NCBI GenBank assembly: GCA_017651385.1
Contig: JAGCCY010000039.1
Span: 1-6,895, forward strand
From: Lachnospiraceae bacterium
Lineage (GTDB): Bacteria > Bacillota > Clostridia > Lachnospirales > Lachnospiraceae
DNA length: 6,895 nt
Direction: 5' to 3'
The notes under the pieces are model-generated. The model saw only the letters and a list, made by a program, of their open reading frames with translations, ran no database searches and was not told where the DNA came from. Both the position numbers and the translations under genes were made by a program. Of this stretch, positions 6,459 through 6,895 are shown piece after piece (the stretch's first letter is position 1; the number at the start of each line of letters is the position of its first letter).

Positions 6459-6895
6459 ATATAAACAATGATAAGGATAATTCCCGCAAGCGATATAAGC
6501 TGCGATATCCTCCATGATAAGGGCTGTACAAATTTAACCGTTATATTGCCTTCATACCCTTTAGGAACGACAACATTTATAAGATTTAAGTACCCGTTTT
6601 CGATCGAAAGCGGGTTTTTATCTTCGTCGAAAGCTCTGTATCCTTTATAGTTAAGTTTCGGTATCTCCACAAAGGATGCATCCCCGGGATTAGCAACATA
6701 GACCGTGACTTTACTGTCCTTTACGGATCTTAGTTCATAAGCTTCCAATTGGGTGTTTTCGGGTACATATTCGGTGACCGTAAGCTCGGTGCCTTCTTTT
6801 AAATACTCGCACGCACCCATATAACCCGAATCAACCTCATCATAAGTCTTAAAATCGACCATAAAATAATCTGCTTTGTATCTTACGGAAAATAC
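6434..6895 (-). CDS. C-terminal part of a membrane protein, possibly YfhO-like/GT-C type (N-terminus off the right edge)
   Basis: The frame is open from the window edge to TGA at 6434-6436, giving 153 residues. An internal ATG at 6862 has no ribosome binding site, and the 11 codons before it read smoothly, so it is taken as an internal methionine. The visible part is a beta-rich soluble domain (about 1-125) with segments such as IPKLNYKGYRAFDED and NVVVPKGYEGNITVKF. One transmembrane helix follows (about 131-146, ISQLISLAGIILIIVY), with a basic RKRK tail, so the C-terminus is probably cytoplasmic. The pattern of a 'pay-load' beta-domain with a G-Y-x-A turn, a 'VPKG' turn and one last helix resembles the end of YfhO-like or other GT-C-fold glycosyltransferase membrane proteins. 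That assignment is tentative, because the membrane core with the catalytic site is missing. The gene's last codons lie within the terminator shared with nadE. Confidence 0.75.
   Translation of the reverse strand, partial: VFSVRYKADYFMVDFKTYDEVDSGYMGACEYLKEGTELTVTEYVPENTQLEAYELRSVKDSKVTVYVANPGDASFVEIPKLNYKGYRAFDEDKNPLSIENGYLNLINVVVPKGYEGNITVKFVQPLSWRISQLISLAGIILIIVYIRKRKPGV

Noticed and set aside
6030..6515. A 161-codon minus-strand frame antisense to nadE
   Set aside because: It overlaps the conserved NadE motifs and the end of the convergent gene, crosses the shared terminator, and has no recognisable domain.

Overview
The window looks like the chromosome of a Gram-positive anaerobe of the Clostridia, most likely a Lachnospiraceae member near Butyrivibrio. 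This rests on moderate-to-low G+C, AT-rich intergenic regions, strong GGAG-type ribosome binding sites, a clostridial-style short NadE, and two proteins with the '7TM histidine-kinase N-terminal' type of membrane sensor. The genus is an inference from protein style; no database search was run. There are five protein genes: three complete and one cut at each edge. No RNA genes, insertion sequences, CRISPR arrays or phage genes were seen.

Layout. Positions 1-1085 (minus) hold the N-terminal part of a 7TM membrane sensor, probably a histidine kinase, whose C-terminus lies beyond the left edge. Just upstream of it is a strong minus-strand terminator hairpin (1100-1129). Positions 1144-3405 (minus) encode a 753-residue 7TM-PAS-GGDEF-EAL protein with a degenerate GGDEF site and an intact EAL site, so a probable c-di-GMP phosphodiesterase. 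A 10-bp perfect inverted repeat (3400-3435) places its start codon in a potential RNA stem. Positions 3474-5504 (minus) encode a cytoplasmic family GH31 alpha-glycosidase. A 172-bp divergent regulatory region (5505-5676) carries a 19-bp dyad on the glycosidase side and a near-consensus promoter on the nadE side. Positions 5677-6417 (plus) encode NadE, ammonia-dependent NAD+ synthetase. A bidirectional terminator (6424-6458) separates it from a convergent gene, the C-terminal end of a membrane protein (6434-6895, minus) that enters from the right edge.

How the genes may work together. The GH31 gene, the EAL gene and the 7TM sensor gene lie in a row on the minus strand. No terminator is visible between the first two (68 bp apart), so they may be co-transcribed. 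The 13-bp-stem terminator largely separates the EAL gene from the 7TM sensor. That sensor has no good ribosome binding site, and an alternative in-frame ATG falls inside the terminator hairpin. Both signalling proteins carry the same kind of membrane sensor, which suggests a local c-di-GMP/phosphorelay sensing pair, possibly duplicated or domain-shuffled. NadE is a housekeeping enzyme with its own promoter and appears unrelated to the signalling cluster. Apart from the two start-site hairpins and the degenerate GGDEF, this is an ordinary chromosomal region; I do not see a wholly new multi-gene system.
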